Shown: positions 1 to 9,665, numbered from the stretch's first letter. The stretch: 64,000 nt of DNA from Vibrio pectenicida (GCA_024347015.1 AP024889.1:930001-994000); one strand, 5' to 3'. Numbers and translations are program-made. The notes: generated from the letters alone by a model not told the origin.

Positions 1-1496
1 ATAGCGTCTTCACCGTCGGATTTATTAATCTCTTTTCGCCTTTCTTGAGCTGCTTTTTTAAAGCGATTTTCTCGTTCAACCTTATCTCGTTCTAGACGGT
101 TCTTTCTCTCCTCAAAACGGACTTTAGCACGTTCGGCATCTTGGGCTTCGTCTTTTTGAGTGCGTATCTCGGCTTTGGCTTGTCGATAATATTGCACAAG
201 TGGAATTTCGCTTGGGCAGACGAAAGCGCAGGCACCACATTCAATACAGTCCTTAAGATTAAGTTCTTCACACTTGTCGTATTCTTCAGCCTTAGCATGC
301 CAGTAGAGCTGTTGAGGTAGTAATGAAGCAGGACATGCTTCAGCACACAGACCACAGCGAATGCAGGACATTTCGTGCTGCGCAGTGGAAATTTCTTTAA
401 CGGTTGGCGCTAGGATGCAGTTTGCCGTTTTGGTAATCGGCACATTCGCGTGGGGAAGGGTAAAGCCCATCATAGGCCCCCCCATGATCAGGCGAGGCAG
501 TTTTCTTTCTGCTTTATAACCAAATTCATCTAATAGCGCTTGGACAGGAGTACCTATAAGGGCTTTGACATTTCTTGGCTGTTTAAATGTGTTACCTGTT
601 AGAGTGATAATACGATCGATCAGAGGTTCTCCATCACAGACGGCCCGTTTTATGGCTTGTAGTGAGCCGACATTTTGTACTAACAGGCCAATATCCGCAG
701 GGATACTATTAGCGGGCACTTCTTTATTGGTCAGAAGTTTAATCAGTTGTTTTTCACCACCTGAAGGGTATTTGGTTGGTACAACTCGTATAACAATATC
801 TTTGTGAGCTGCGGCTTGTTCAAGTGCTTTAATCGCTGTAGGTTTATTATCTTCAATACCAATAATGGTCAATTTAGGTTTTAAGATGTGCTCAACAATT
901 TCGATGCCTGTAATCACTTCATCGGCGTGAGTCTGCATCAGCATATCATCGGCTGTGATATAAGGTTCGCACTCTGCCGCATTCACAATCAATATTTCAG
1001 TACGGGCAAGTCCGGACTGAATTTTCTTGGCTGTTGGGAAACCTGCGCCGCCCATTCCAGAAATACCAGCCTGGCGGATGATCTCGATTAGCTCATCTGG
1101 TGAGCAATTGGTAAAGTTAATTTTTGTGTCGCGTTCAATCCAACGATCTTCACCATCGGGTTCAATCACAATACACATTTCTGATAAACCAGAAGGGTGC
1201 GCGATAGTACGCGGCTCTACCGCTGAAATGGTGCCAGAGGTCGGAGCATGAACTGGCAGCATAAAGCTAGTATCGTATTTAGTAAGCGGCTGCCCTTTAA
1301 GAACCTTATCCCCTTGGCTGACAATTACTCTCCCTGGCTTACCGATATGTTGCTTAACCGGTAGAATTATCTCGTGAGGAATACTTGCCGAAGTAATGGA
1401 TTGCTTGGTGGACTGAGCTTTGTTTTCCGGCGGGTGTATACCGCCAGGGAAGTCCCATAAAGCGCCTGATTTAATTTGTTCGATGAGTGACAACAT
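1..1496 (-). CDS. rnfC: RnfC, electron transport complex subunit C (3' end outside window)
   Basis: Peripheral subunit of the Rnf/Rsx complex that passes electrons from NADH to RnfB/ferredoxin at the inner membrane, coupled to Na+ movement in vibrios. The reading frame starts at ATG 1496, 9 bp after the rnfB stop, and is still open at the window edge. It shows the N-terminal LWDFPGGIHPPENK stretch, the flavin/NADH-binding GMGGAGFPTA motif and two ferredoxin clusters (CIRCGLCAEACP and CIECGACAFVCP). It ends in a charged, Arg/Lys/Glu-rich helix typical of the long, alanine/lysine-rich RnfC tail of gammaproteobacteria. Third gene of a minus-strand rnfA-rnfB-rnfC operon; rnfD onward would lie to the left. 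Confidence 0.96.
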   Translation of the reverse strand, partial: MLSLIEQIKSGALWDFPGGIHPPENKAQSTKQSITSASIPHEIILPVKQHIGKPGRVIVSQGDKVLKGQPLTKYDTSFMLPVHAPTSGTISAVEPRTIAHPSGLSEMCIVIEPDGEDRWIERDTKINFTNCSPDELIEIIRQAGISGMGGAGFPTAKKIQSGLARTEILIVNAAECEPYITADDMLMQTHADEVITGIEIVEHILKPKLTIIGIEDNKPTAIKALEQAAAHKDIVIRVVPTKYPSGGEKQLIKLLTNKEVPANSIPADIGLLVQNVGSLQAIKRAVCDGEPLIDRIITLTGNTFKQPRNVKALIGTPVQALLDEFGYKAERKLPRLIMGGPMMGFTLPHANVPITKTANCILAPTVKEISTAQHEMSCIRCGLCAEACPASLLPQQLYWHAKAEEYDKCEELNLKDCIECGACAFVCPSEIPLVQYYRQAKAEIRTQKDEAQDAERAKVRFEERKNRLERDKVERENRFKKAAQERRKEINKSDGEDA

Positions 1497-1504
1497 ACCA
1501 GTCC

Positions 1505-2089
1505 TTAATTCACACTATTCTGCGTTTTGGCAGAATCGGTAATATCCACAACAGGAATTACGTTGAGTTGCCACTTCCAATTCGCTGTAGTGGTTTCTAC
1601 TGGAATCATTTCGATACAATCTGTTGGGCAGGGCGCGACACACAGGTCACATCCAGTACATTCATCCTTAATTACCGTATGGAGTGCTTTTGTTCCGCCG
1701 ACAATGGCATCAACAGGACAGGCTTGAATACATTTGGTGCAGCCAATACACATATCTTCATGAATAAACGCGACAGTTTTGACATTATCTTGCAAATCAT
1801 GGGCAGAGTCTGTGGCCTCAACGCCCATCAGATCGGCTAATTTCTCAATCGTGGCTTGGCCTCCTGGTGGACATTTATTAATTGCGTCACCACCCGCTAT
1901 AGCTTCGGCGTATGGGCGACAACCAGGGTAACCACATTGGCCACATTGAGTTTGAGGCAATATATCATCGATTTGATCGACAATCGGGTCGGCATCAACC
2001 TTAAAGCGGATTGAAGCAAAACCTAAGATAGCGCCAAATACAGCGGCAAGTCCCGCAATAACTAAAATGGCAATCATGATCGCGCTCAT
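1505..2089 (-). CDS. rnfB: RnfB, electron transport complex iron-sulfur subunit
   Basis: Ferredoxin-like subunit of the Rnf complex that receives and relays electrons. 194 residues, the usual short gammaproteobacterial length. An N-terminal hydrophobic helix (residues about 4-25) anchors it; then comes the 4Fe-4S motif [16 protein letters not shown] and two classic ferredoxin motifs ([16 protein letters not shown] and [16 protein letters not shown]). Its start codon overlaps the rnfA stop at 2089, which indicates translational coupling. Confidence 0.97.
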   Translation of the reverse strand: MSAIMIAILVIAGLAAVFGAILGFASIRFKVDADPIVDQIDDILPQTQCGQCGYPGCRPYAEAIAGGDAINKCPPGGQATIEKLADLMGVEATDSAHDLQDNVKTVAFIHEDMCIGCTKCIQACPVDAIVGGTKALHTVIKDECTGCDLCVAPCPTDCIEMIPVETTTANWKWQLNVIPVVDITDSAKTQNSVN

Positions 2090-2670
2090 TAGAGTTTTAC
2101 CAATCCAGTGAAGCCCATAAATGCCAATGACATCAGGCCTGCGGTGATCATGGCAATCGATGCGCCCTTAAAAGGTGCGGGAACATCGGCGGCGGTAATA
2201 CGCTCACGCATTGATGCAAAAAGGATTAGCACCAATGAGAATCCAACGGCGGCGCCAAATCCATATATGAACGACTCAATGAAGTTGTGATTTTCATTGA
2301 TGTTGAGCAAGGCAACACCCAGCACTGCACAATTAGTTGTAATGAGTGGTAAGAAAATACCCAGAAGGCGGTACAGTGTTGGGCTGGTTTTGTGTACCAC
2401 CATTTCGGTGAACTGCACAACAACAGCAATGACCAGAATAAAGCTCATGGTGCGAAGATACTGTATCCCCAAAGGTAGCAGAATATAGTTTTCAACAAGA
2501 TACGCGCACACTGAAGCAAGGGTTAGAACAAAAGTGGTCGCTAACCCCATTCCTATTGCTGTTTCCAGCTTCTTAGAGACGCCCATAAAAGGGCACAGCC
2601 CCAAAAACTTTACCAGTACAAAATTGTTAACCAGCACAGTGCCGACCAACAACAAAACATATTCGGTCAT
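2089..2670 (-). CDS. rnfA: RnfA, electron transport complex membrane subunit
   Basis: Integral membrane subunit of the Rnf/Rsx complex. 193 residues beginning [20 protein letters not shown], the invariant RnfA start, so the ATG at 2670 is preferred over an upstream in-frame start at 2730. Six hydrophobic segments are visible, with the conserved [10 protein letters not shown] and TTNCAVLG cysteine-containing motifs in opposed membrane halves. First gene of the rnf operon; a promoter should lie in the 274 bp between it and the transglycosylase gene, but I see no clear boxes. Confidence 0.97.
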   Translation of the reverse strand: MTEYVLLLVGTVLVNNFVLVKFLGLCPFMGVSKKLETAIGMGLATTFVLTLASVCAYLVENYILLPLGIQYLRTMSFILVIAVVVQFTEMVVHKTSPTLYRLLGIFLPLITTNCAVLGVALLNINENHNFIESFIYGFGAAVGFSLVLILFASMRERITAADVPAPFKGASIAMITAGLMSLAFMGFTGLVKL

Positions 2671-2944
2671 AGTTATATATTTAAGAGATTCCGATCCCGA
2701 TATTATCCTGCTTTGCTGAGTTAATAACAACCAACGAAAGCTAGGGTTTTGTATGGTTGAATAAAAATTATACGGGATCTTATCAGTTTTGGTGACATAT
2801 TCATGTTTAACTCAGTTAAATGGTTCTTAAACTCCATTCTTAACAGAATAAATGGATCTCAAAAAGAAGTTTTTATAGCGGTAAGGAATATAAAATGAGG
2901 ACCACAGATTAGAGTTTGATAACCTTTTTAAGCTGATTTTAAGC

Positions 2945-3646
2945 TCAAAGTGTCACTAATGGGGGAAGGGGGGAAAGATCAATCAGGGGTAAAGAGTTTT
3001 GATGATCAAATAAATACAAACGACTTTTCTGGTTTTGTAAAATGTCTTTAATCTGTATCAGCTTTTTTAAAGCGTAAAACCGATGTACATAGCGACGAGT
3101 TTCCGCTGGCAATTTAAGCTCAGAAAAATGTCGGCTTTCTGCTTGATTTATGGCTCGTGCAACTCGCCCCTCGCCTGCGTTATAGGCAGCCAGTGTAAGT
3201 GCTACATCATCAAACTTGGTGTATAAAAATTGCAAATATAGAATAGCGGCTTCTGTACTGGCTTGAACATTAAGACGTTGGTCTTTTGCAGCGCTGACTT
3301 GCAGTCCAAAACGTTTTGCTGTGGCCGGCATAAGTTGCCATAAGCCTACAGCATTTACATGGGAGACTGCGGAGGGGTCGTAAGAAGATTCCAGCATGGG
3401 AATAAGAATAAAGTCAGTTGGAAGTGAATGTGCTTTCAGCTTATCAGCGATTTTATCTATTAGGCTTTGGTTGTTTTTTAAATGTACTTCAATCTGAGTT
3501 TTGTAAGGGGACAATACCTGCCATTGAGTATCAATATCTGCTGTCGTGGGTGAAGCATTGAGAAAGCTTAGCTTAAAGCAATACAATATCATCAATTTTG
3601 CCACCAGCCAAAGGAGTGGTAAAGGGCGATACCTGTTTGACACCAT
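2945..3646 (-). CDS. Exported lytic transglycosylase (SLT domain), lateral flagellum associated
   Basis: 233-residue exported murein lytic transglycosylase. An N-terminal hydrophobic segment (about residues 8-30) serves as signal or anchor. The SLT catalytic Glu is E86 in IPMLESSYDPSAVS, followed by GLWQLMPATAKRFGL and TLAAYNAGEGRV, the family-1 signature blocks. Its ATG overlaps the flgN stop (TAATG), so it belongs to the flgM-flgN operon. The lateral FlgJ in this window lacks a hydrolase domain; I infer that this enzyme opens the peptidoglycan for the lateral rod. Confidence 0.88.
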   Translation of the reverse strand: MVSNRYRPLPLLWLVAKLMILYCFKLSFLNASPTTADIDTQWQVLSPYKTQIEVHLKNNQSLIDKIADKLKAHSLPTDFILIPMLESSYDPSAVSHVNAVGLWQLMPATAKRFGLQVSAAKDQRLNVQASTEAAILYLQFLYTKFDDVALTLAAYNAGEGRVARAINQAESRHFSELKLPAETRRYVHRFYALKKLIQIKDILQNQKSRLYLFDHQNSLPLIDLSPLPPLVTL

Positions 3647-4086
3647 TAGCCTGATAGTTGCTCTTGATAAGTATGTTGTTCGGCGCTGGTGAGTGATGCC
3701 ATTAGTTCATGAAAGCTAGCGCTAGTTTGACCATTTTCATGATTAAGTGCTTGGCATCGTTTGACCATATTTTCTAATTGTTGCCACTGATACCTGACTT
3801 TTTTTGCAGCATAAGAGGGAAGCGCTGCAAAGAATTGCTCCGTACCAGTTTTATCTGCTGATAGTTGAAGGTTTACCATTATTTGGCTGCGCTGCTGTGC
3901 ATGGCGGTGTAACTGCTCAAGTAGAGGTTGCTGTAAAGCGAGGTTTTGCTCAAGTTTGTCTGCATCAAAAGATAAATACAGTGATTTTTGTTGTTTTAGC
4001 AGCACTTCGAGTCTTTGATACGACTTAAAGTCATGGACTAATGTATTGAAAAAACTCTGTATTAAGTGTGAAGTTTTTGATGTCAT
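3646..4086 (-). CDS. flgN: FlgN, lateral flagellar export chaperone
   Basis: Cytoplasmic helical chaperone for the hook-filament junction proteins FlgK and FlgL. 146 residues from the ATG at 4086, which has AGGATAGGG just upstream; a longer frame to 4176 would run into the flgM coding end. All-alpha composition, with the FlgN-like L.. LL..Q..LY.S.D heptad region near residues 20-45. Lies 19 bp after flgM and overlaps the transglycosylase start. Sequence conservation in FlgN is weak, so the call leans on position and helical character. Confidence 0.85.
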   Translation of the reverse strand: MTSKTSHLIQSFFNTLVHDFKSYQRLEVLLKQQKSLYLSFDADKLEQNLALQQPLLEQLHRHAQQRSQIMVNLQLSADKTGTEQFFAALPSYAAKKVRYQWQQLENMVKRCQALNHENGQTSASFHELMASLTSAEQHTYQEQLSG

Positions 4087-4105
4087 TGCCCTATCCTCAG
4101 TCGTA

Positions 4106-4387
4106 TTAATCGTGACCAGTATGAAATTGAAGAACAGCTTTAGATAGTGCTTGGGTATTGAGTGACAATTCTCCATTTGCTAGTGCATCGCGCACTCTAA
4201 CAACTTTTTCCATGTCTACGTCTGCCAAAGACTGCATCTCAGCCTGAGCTTGTTCAAGCGCTGTTACATTAATGTCTAATTTAGGTTGAGCGCTTGGCTT
4301 TACACTAGTGGGTTCGGCTGCTTTTTTTGGGGCTTGGTCGAGGTTACTTTGGGTAACATGTCCACCTGTAACTTTGTCTATTTTCAT
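4106..4387 (-). CDS. flgM: FlgM, lateral anti-sigma-28 factor
   Basis: Negative regulator that binds the lateral sigma factor FliA until hook completion and is then exported. 93 residues; begins MKIDKVTGG and shows the C-terminal sigma-binding helices around VDMEKVVRVRDALANGELSL followed by the terminal A..LL.FH-like end. ATG 4387 chosen because GAGGA lies 8 nt upstream; the longer frame to 4402 has no ribosome site. First gene of flgM-flgN-transglycosylase. Its partner FliA is encoded at 21953-22681. Confidence 0.9.
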   Translation of the reverse strand: MKIDKVTGGHVTQSNLDQAPKKAAEPTSVKPSAQPKLDINVTALEQAQAEMQSLADVDMEKVVRVRDALANGELSLNTQALSKAVLQFHTGHD

Positions 4388-4536
4388 CAATGTTATCCTC
4401 ATTTTTCGTGCTTACAATTACAGTGCGACCATAGCAAAGCGGTTATTAAGTTTGATTGACGCTATTTTAGATTTACCGCAATTGAGCTAGCGTTGACGAC
4501 AAGAAAATAAAAGAAATGATAACTCCAGTCCAAAAA

Positions 4537-5268
4537 TTAGAATTGAGTCTCCACTTGGTTTAGCCCTGTCACAATGGCTTTGATCTCCTTTTCCGATGAG
4601 AGATTCTTAATATCGATTTGTTGTCCTAATGTTCCTTGCTCCAATGCGACCCCTTTAGTGGTAGCAGTAAATCCATTTTTTGAGGCTGTGACAATGACTT
4701 GATTACCTTTCTCTACGAGCGGTGGTGACTCCAGCTGTTGTGGGTTGAGGATTTGACCTGAACGAATTCGCCGTAGTGCAAGCTTCCCTGTGGCTTCGGA
4801 GACTTGAGTCAAAAAATCTTGTTCTCTGCTTAATGTTCGCCATTCAAGTTTTAGATCTTTTGCAGCAATCGTTTGTTGACGACGAATCCCAGTATTTGTC
4901 ACCACGAGGTTAAGGCCTAATTCTGCTTTTATGGTGATATTGATTCGCCAGTCAACAGTGGTGGATAGACAACTCACCGACCTTTTTAGAGTTCCAACAG
5001 GAAGCGCTTTGTTGTCTGAACCAGTGACGGTTAGTGGTTCAGGACAGGGGGGTAAATGGTTTGCTGAGGCTGGTACTCGAACCTGAAAATCAAGTGAGTG
5101 CATTCCCCAATGACGAGCATTAGCTTGACGCTTGACTTGGTTTTTGAAGTCTTGTTCGACCACCTGAACAATTGCTTGGTATGTGGGGCTATTTTCGTTG
5201 GCCAAAACGGTATTGGCTAACAGCAAGGCGACCAACCCAAATGCTCGTATTAAAGGGGAAATAATCAT
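4537..5268 (-). CDS. flgA: FlgA, lateral P-ring assembly chaperone
   Basis: Periplasmic chaperone for FlgI polymerisation into the P ring. 243 residues from ATG 5268, which is preceded by GGAGGAAAA. A signal peptide occupies residues 1-24 (cleavage near VLANEN). The C-terminal SAF/ChapFlgA domain is visible (IAAKDLKLEWRTLS, RRIRSGQILNPQQLE, VTASKNGFTATTKGVALEQG). Transcribed divergently from flgB; 145 bp separate the two starts. Confidence 0.93.
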   Translation of the reverse strand: MIISPLIRAFGLVALLLANTVLANENSPTYQAIVQVVEQDFKNQVKRQANARHWGMHSLDFQVRVPASANHLPPCPEPLTVTGSDNKALPVGTLKRSVSCLSTTVDWRINITIKAELGLNLVVTNTGIRRQQTIAAKDLKLEWRTLSREQDFLTQVSEATGKLALRRIRSGQILNPQQLESPPLVEKGNQVIVTASKNGFTATTKGVALEQGTLGQQIDIKNLSSEKEIKAIVTGLNQVETQF

Positions 5269-5356
5269 TTTTCCTCCGTTGGTATAGGCTTCCGTAATCC
5301 GGAAGTGCCCTTTCCTTTTTTCTATGTAAGCCATTGTTATGAAAGCCTTAATTTTA

Positions 5357-5371
5357 TGGCACGTATTTTGT
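5357..5371 (+). promoter_or_regulatory. Sigma-54 promoter of the lateral flgB operon
   Basis: TGGCAC at 5357-5362 followed by five bases and TTGT at 5368-5371, a near-perfect RpoN -24/-12 element, 43 bp upstream of flgB ATG. In V. parahaemolyticus the lateral regulator LafK activates RpoN at this level of the cascade (established knowledge); its application here is inference. Confidence 0.8.
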
Positions 5372-5413
5372 TTGATTTAAGACTATCTGAGCCGACAGCA
5401 TAAGGAAAGATAA

Positions 5414-5776
5414 ATGGCTATTTCATTTGATAATGCGTTAGGAGTTCATCCTGACACTCTGAATTTTCGAGTTCAGCGTACCAAAGTACTGGCCAGCAAC
5501 CTAGCAAATGTTGATACACCGGGATACTTGTCTCGCGATCTTAGCTTTACCACAGTTATGGATCAGATGTCCTCAACTGGTGTGAGCAAAAAAAGCCCTA
5601 AGTTGTTGGTATCTTCTATGTACTCAATACCCTACCAGAACAGCAAGAATGGTAACACGGTAGAACTTGGTGTTGAGCAGGGAAAGTTTGCCCAAAACAA
5701 CATGGATTTTCAGACCAGCCTGACATTTCTAAATATGAAGTTTTCAGGATTAGCTAAAGCGATAGAGGGACGTTAA
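5414..5776 (+). CDS. flgB: FlgB, lateral proximal rod protein
   Basis: Proximal rod component exported by the flagellar type III system. 120 residues; the rod-family N-terminal motif LASNLANVDTPGYLSRDLSF is present (residues about 28-47) and the C-terminal helix FLNMKFSGLAKAIEGR closes the coiled coil. AAGGAAAG lies 6 nt before the ATG. First gene of the flgB-L operon under the sigma-54 promoter. Confidence 0.96.
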   Translation: MAISFDNALGVHPDTLNFRVQRTKVLASNLANVDTPGYLSRDLSFTTVMDQMSSTGVSKKSPKLLVSSMYSIPYQNSKNGNTVELGVEQGKFAQNNMDFQTSLTFLNMKFSGLAKAIEGR

Positions 5777-5778
5777 TT

Positions 5779-6213
5779 ATGTCATTTACCGATATTTATT
5801 CGATTGCTGGTTCGGCGATGAATGCTCAGACAGTGAGGTTGAATACGGTTGCAAGTAATCTCGCCAATGCAGATGCCGCATCTGCAAATGAAAAAGACGC
5901 ATACAAAGCATTAAAACCTGTCTTCGCGACTGTTTATAACAAAACGCAACTAAGTGCGAGTAAAGATAGTTATCCAAATGCTGAGGTTCGGATTGTCGAT
6001 GTGGTGCAGAGTTCGAGTCAAGCTGAGCAGCGTTTTGAGCCAACCAACCCTTTGGCAAATGACCAAGGCTATGTGTATTACCCTGATATTGATGTTGTGG
6101 CAGAGATGGCGGACATGATGTCGGCGACACGCAGTTTTGAAACCAATGTTGAAGTCCTAACTAATGTCAAAAGTATGCAGCAAGGATTGTTGAAATTAGG
6201 GCAGGGTAGCTAA
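5779..6213 (+). CDS. flgC: FlgC, lateral proximal rod protein
   Basis: Rod protein, 144 residues, starting 2 bp after flgB. It has the family N-terminus (SIAGSAMNAQTVRLNTVASN LANADAASA region) and the conserved FlgC C-terminal block VDVVAEMADMMSATRSFETNVE. Ends at 6213, where flgD begins with an overlapping ATG. Confidence 0.96.
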   Translation: MSFTDIYSIAGSAMNAQTVRLNTVASNLANADAASANEKDAYKALKPVFATVYNKTQLSASKDSYPNAEVRIVDVVQSSSQAEQRFEPTNPLANDQGYVYYPDIDVVAEMADMMSATRSFETNVEVLTNVKSMQQGLLKLGQGS

Positions 6214-6893
6214 TGAGTATTACTCCCAATAACGCTTTAAATTTTGATACTCCAATAGGCTCAGCATCAAACACCAATGGTGTATCAGGTAATCCACAAG
6301 ATGCCAATAGTGCCACGTCACTAGAAAACGAATTTATTAGTTTGATGGTGGCTCAGATCCAAAATCAGGATCCACTCAATCCGCTTGATGGTACTGAATA
6401 TGTTAGCCAGCTTGCGCAGTTTTCTCAGGTTCAGAGTACCGAGAATATAGCGTCAATGATGAAAAATAACACGGTATTGCTCGATAACATGCAAGTTTTG
6501 TCAACTGCTGGGCTAGTAGGACAAACCGTTTATGTTTCATCCAATGAATTTGAGTTAGATGAAGGGCAACAGAGGGGAAAAGTAGAACTGCAACATCCTT
6601 CTAGCCAGGTCAATCTGACGATCACAGATGAGTTTGGTCAAGTGACACCTCTTTCTCTGGGCGCTCATCCAGCGGGTGATGTCGATTTTTCTATTAACCC
6701 AGAGTCTCTAGGGTTGAAACCTGGTAAATACACAGTATCTGTTCAAATTCAGGAAGGTCAATCTGCACCTAACTTATTGTTAGCTGGTGAGGTTGAGCAA
6801 GTGAGAATCCCTAGTTCTGGTGGCTCCGCACAGGTCAATGTTCAAGGTGTTGGCAGCGTTCCATTTTATCAAATTACCCAATTTGGTGCTTAA
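6213..6893 (+). CDS. flgD: FlgD, lateral hook cap protein
   Basis: Scaffold protein that caps the growing hook. 226 residues, with the diagnostic N-terminal FISLMVAQIQNQDPLNPLDG block followed by EYVSQLAQFSQVQS (residues about 42-80), then a Tudor/FnIII-like beta region. Start overlaps the flgC stop (TAATG). Confidence 0.95.
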   Translation: MSITPNNALNFDTPIGSASNTNGVSGNPQDANSATSLENEFISLMVAQIQNQDPLNPLDGTEYVSQLAQFSQVQSTENIASMMKNNTVLLDNMQVLSTAGLVGQTVYVSSNEFELDEGQQRGKVELQHPSSQVNLTITDEFGQVTPLSLGAHPAGDVDFSINPESLGLKPGKYTVSVQIQEGQSAPNLLLAGEVEQVRIPSSGGSAQVNVQGVGSVPFYQITQFGA

Positions 6894-6918
6894 CCAATAA
6901 GGAAAATAGAGGTTAATT

Positions 6919-8115
6919 ATGAGTTTTAATATTGCCCTAAGCGGCTTGGATGCAACAAATACAGAGCTGAATACTATCAGCCATAACATTGCCAACGCAT
7001 CGACTTACGGATTTAAAGGAGCACGTACCGAATTTGCAGCTGTATACAATGGCATGCAGCCTGGTGGAGTCGAAGTAGCATCTATTTCGCAGAACTTTGA
7101 TAAAAATGGCTCTGTAACGGGTACTGGTCGAGCAATGGATTTAGCAATCAATGGTGGTGGATTTTTTGTCACCAAAGATAGTGCTGGCCAGCTTCTTTAC
7201 ACTCGGTCAGGAGTCTTCAATACAGACAGAGACAACTATGTGATGAGTAATACTGGTGCCAAATTGCAAGGTTATAGTGTTGATGGCAATAATAATCTTC
7301 TGACAGGTGTGACTGGTGATATCAAGTTGTCGACGTCTTCGTTGGCTGCACAAGCGACGGATAAAATGGCGTTTATTGCCAACTTTGATGCGACCAATGA
7401 GAGCATTGATACCGCCCTTAATCCATTTGACTCTGACAATACAAAATCTTTCCATTCTTCATACACAACCAAAGTGTTCGATTCTCAGGGTAAGCCCCAT
7501 ACCGTGACTCAATACTTTACTAAAACGAGTGACAACTCGTGGCAAGTGAATGCTCAGGTAGATGGCGGAAAAGCGGTTGTATCTAACATTACTATGACGT
7601 TCAACCCAGATGGATCGCTAGCCACACCAACTAGTGCTTATCAGGTTGCGTTTCCTGCTACTGGAGCAAACCCTGTAAGCATTGACATCGACTTATCAGG
7701 CAGTACTCAATTTGGTACTGAGTTTGGTGTAAGTACCAATAATCCTAATGGTTACACTTCAGGCGAGCTTGCGGGAGTACGTGTTGAGGATAACGGTATG
7801 GTTTACGCCACATACACGAATGGTCAGTCACAACTTCAAGGGCAATTAGTGCTAGCCAATTTTGCTAACCCTCAAGGATTATCGACAGTCAGCGGTACGG
7901 CTTGGACTCAGAGCTTTAGCTCCGGCGCCCCAGTTGTAGGCGTTCCAGGATCGGGCACATTGGGTGAATTGACCCCTGGTGCACTTGAAGGATCCAATGT
8001 CGATTTGACTAGTGAACTGGTTAACTTGATGACAGCGCAGCGTAATTATCAAGCCAATGCCAAGACTATTTCGACTAATGACAAGCTGACCCAAGCTCTA
8101 TTTAACGCGGTTTAA
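6919..8115 (+). CDS. flgE: FlgE, lateral flagellar hook protein
   Basis: Hook subunit, 398 residues. N-terminal rod/hook motif SGLDATNTELNTISHNIANA and TYGFKGARTEF, a long variable D2/D1 core with the conserved YFTKTSDNSW and GLSTVSGTAW blocks, and the C-terminal helix LTSELVNLMTAQRNYQANAK. GGAAAATAGAGG precedes the start. Length fits a lateral hook protein. Confidence 0.97.
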   Translation: MSFNIALSGLDATNTELNTISHNIANASTYGFKGARTEFAAVYNGMQPGGVEVASISQNFDKNGSVTGTGRAMDLAINGGGFFVTKDSAGQLLYTRSGVFNTDRDNYVMSNTGAKLQGYSVDGNNNLLTGVTGDIKLSTSSLAAQATDKMAFIANFDATNESIDTALNPFDSDNTKSFHSSYTTKVFDSQGKPHTVTQYFTKTSDNSWQVNAQVDGGKAVVSNITMTFNPDGSLATPTSAYQVAFPATGANPVSIDIDLSGSTQFGTEFGVSTNNPNGYTSGELAGVRVEDNGMVYATYTNGQSQLQGQLVLANFANPQGLSTVSGTAWTQSFSSGAPVVGVPGSGTLGELTPGALEGSNVDLTSELVNLMTAQRNYQANAKTISTNDKLTQALFNAV

Positions 8116-8126
8116 CGGAGCTTAAT

Positions 8127-8858
8127 ATGGACAGTTTGTTATTTACCGCCACTTCTGGAGCCAGTCGAGTACTTAAAGCGCAGCATGTCCGTTCAAACAA
8201 TTTATCCAATGCCGATACAGCTGGATTCAGAGCGGATATGGAACGCGTATCGAGTATACCACTGCAAGGGTCAGGTTTTGATGGTCGCACCTTAGCAGTG
8301 ACCAACTCTGCATCGACTCGATTTGACTCCGGTGACGTGATCAAAACCGGACGAACTTTGGATGTGGCTGTGATGGGAGAGGGCTATTTGACAGTACAGA
8401 CCCCAGAAGGTCAAGAAGCCTACACCCGAGCAGGTAATCTCAAGGTTGATCAAGAGGGTGCACTCACCGTTAATGGCTTTGCTGTTATTGGTGATGGAGG
8501 GGCTCTGGTATTACCGGAATACCAAAAAATTGAGATAAGTGAACGTGGACGCATTTCTGTTGTGCCTCCTGGTGGTGGAGCGGAGCTTGAAGTCGGAACC
8601 CTTAAACTGGTTAAACCTGATTCGACTCAGCTTGAAAAGCGCAGTGATAGTTTGCTTCACAGTGTGGATGGTAACCCATTTGCACAAGATCAAACGGTTC
8701 AAATCGCTCCAGAGCATATCGAAGGGAGTAACGTATCGGCGATTGATGAGTTGCTCAATGTTATGTCATTGACACGAAACTTTGAAATGCAGATACGGAT
8801 GATGAAAACCGCCGAGACATTAGCTCAGGCCGGAAACAAATTGATCTCGCCGCGCTAG
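8127..8858 (+). CDS. flgF: FlgF, lateral proximal rod protein
   Basis: Rod protein of 243 residues. N-terminal block HVRSNNLSNADTAGFRAD, central GRTLDVAVMGEGYLTVQTPEG and the C-terminal LLNVMSLTRNFEMQIRMMKT motif are all in family order. Lies 11 bp after flgE. Confidence 0.96.
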   Translation: MDSLLFTATSGASRVLKAQHVRSNNLSNADTAGFRADMERVSSIPLQGSGFDGRTLAVTNSASTRFDSGDVIKTGRTLDVAVMGEGYLTVQTPEGQEAYTRAGNLKVDQEGALTVNGFAVIGDGGALVLPEYQKIEISERGRISVVPPGGGAELEVGTLKLVKPDSTQLEKRSDSLLHSVDGNPFAQDQTVQIAPEHIEGSNVSAIDELLNVMSLTRNFEMQIRMMKTAETLAQAGNKLISPR

Positions 8859-8879
8859 CGGTGACATAAGGAGTAGGAA

Positions 8880-9665
8880 ATGCATTCAGCGTTATGGGTT
8901 AGTAAAACGGGAATGGCAGCGCAAGACACGAAAATGACTGCCATTTCTAACAATTTAGCCAATGTTAATACGGTTGGTTTTAAGCGTGATCGAGTGGTGT
9001 TCGAAGACTTGTTCTATAGCATTCAACGTCAACCAGGAGCCCTTGTTGACCAGGTGAATCAATTACCAACAGGAGTTCAGCTCGGCAGTGGCGTTCGCGT
9101 CGTGGGGACGCAAAAAGTATTTACCCAGGGGAACACTCAAAACACCAATCAAGAACTAGATTTGGCTGTAATGGGGCAAGGTTTTTTCCAAATAGAAAAT
9201 ACAGATGGTCAAATTATGTATTCACGTAATGGCCAGTTTCATGTTAATTCGGAAGGCTTGATGGTCAATAGCCAAGGCTTACCGCTTGAGCCACAAATTC
9301 AGATACCAGAAAACGCGTTGTCGGTTTCTGTGGGTGTAGATGGCACTGTCTCGGCAACCTCAGCAGACAGTAATGCACCTGAAGATCTTGGCCAAATCAC
9401 GTTAGCTAAATTTATCAACCCAGCGGGTCTTGAAGCCTTGGGTGGCAATTTGTTTCGTGAAACCGAAGCCAGCGGACAAGCGGATGAGCTGATTGCAGGT
9501 GAAGATGGGGTTGGTCGAATTAAGCAAGGCGCATTAGAAGGAGCCAATGTACAGGTGGTAGAAGAAATGGTCGATATGATAACCACTCAACGCGCTTATG
9601 AAATGAACGCCAAAGTAGTGTCGGCTGCTGACGACATGCTCAAGTTTGTTGCTCAATCGTTGTAA
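8880..9665 (+). CDS. flgG: FlgG, lateral distal rod protein
   Basis: Distal rod protein, 261 residues, the usual length. N-terminal ISNNLANVNTVGFKRDRVVF, the Ig-like NQELDLAVMGQGFFQIENTDG core and C-terminal EMVDMITTQRAYEMNAKVVS. AAGGAGTAGG is the ribosome site. Confidence 0.97.
   Translation: MHSALWVSKTGMAAQDTKMTAISNNLANVNTVGFKRDRVVFEDLFYSIQRQPGALVDQVNQLPTGVQLGSGVRVVGTQKVFTQGNTQNTNQELDLAVMGQGFFQIENTDGQIMYSRNGQFHVNSEGLMVNSQGLPLEPQIQIPENALSVSVGVDGTVSATSADSNAPEDLGQITLAKFINPAGLEALGGNLFRETEASGQADELIAGEDGVGRIKQGALEGANVQVVEEMVDMITTQRAYEMNAKVVSAADDMLKFVAQSL

Noticed and set aside
1487..1840. 117-codon plus-strand open frame opposite rnfB
   Set aside because: It is antisense to a certain gene and its translation has no family features; a shadow of rnfB.
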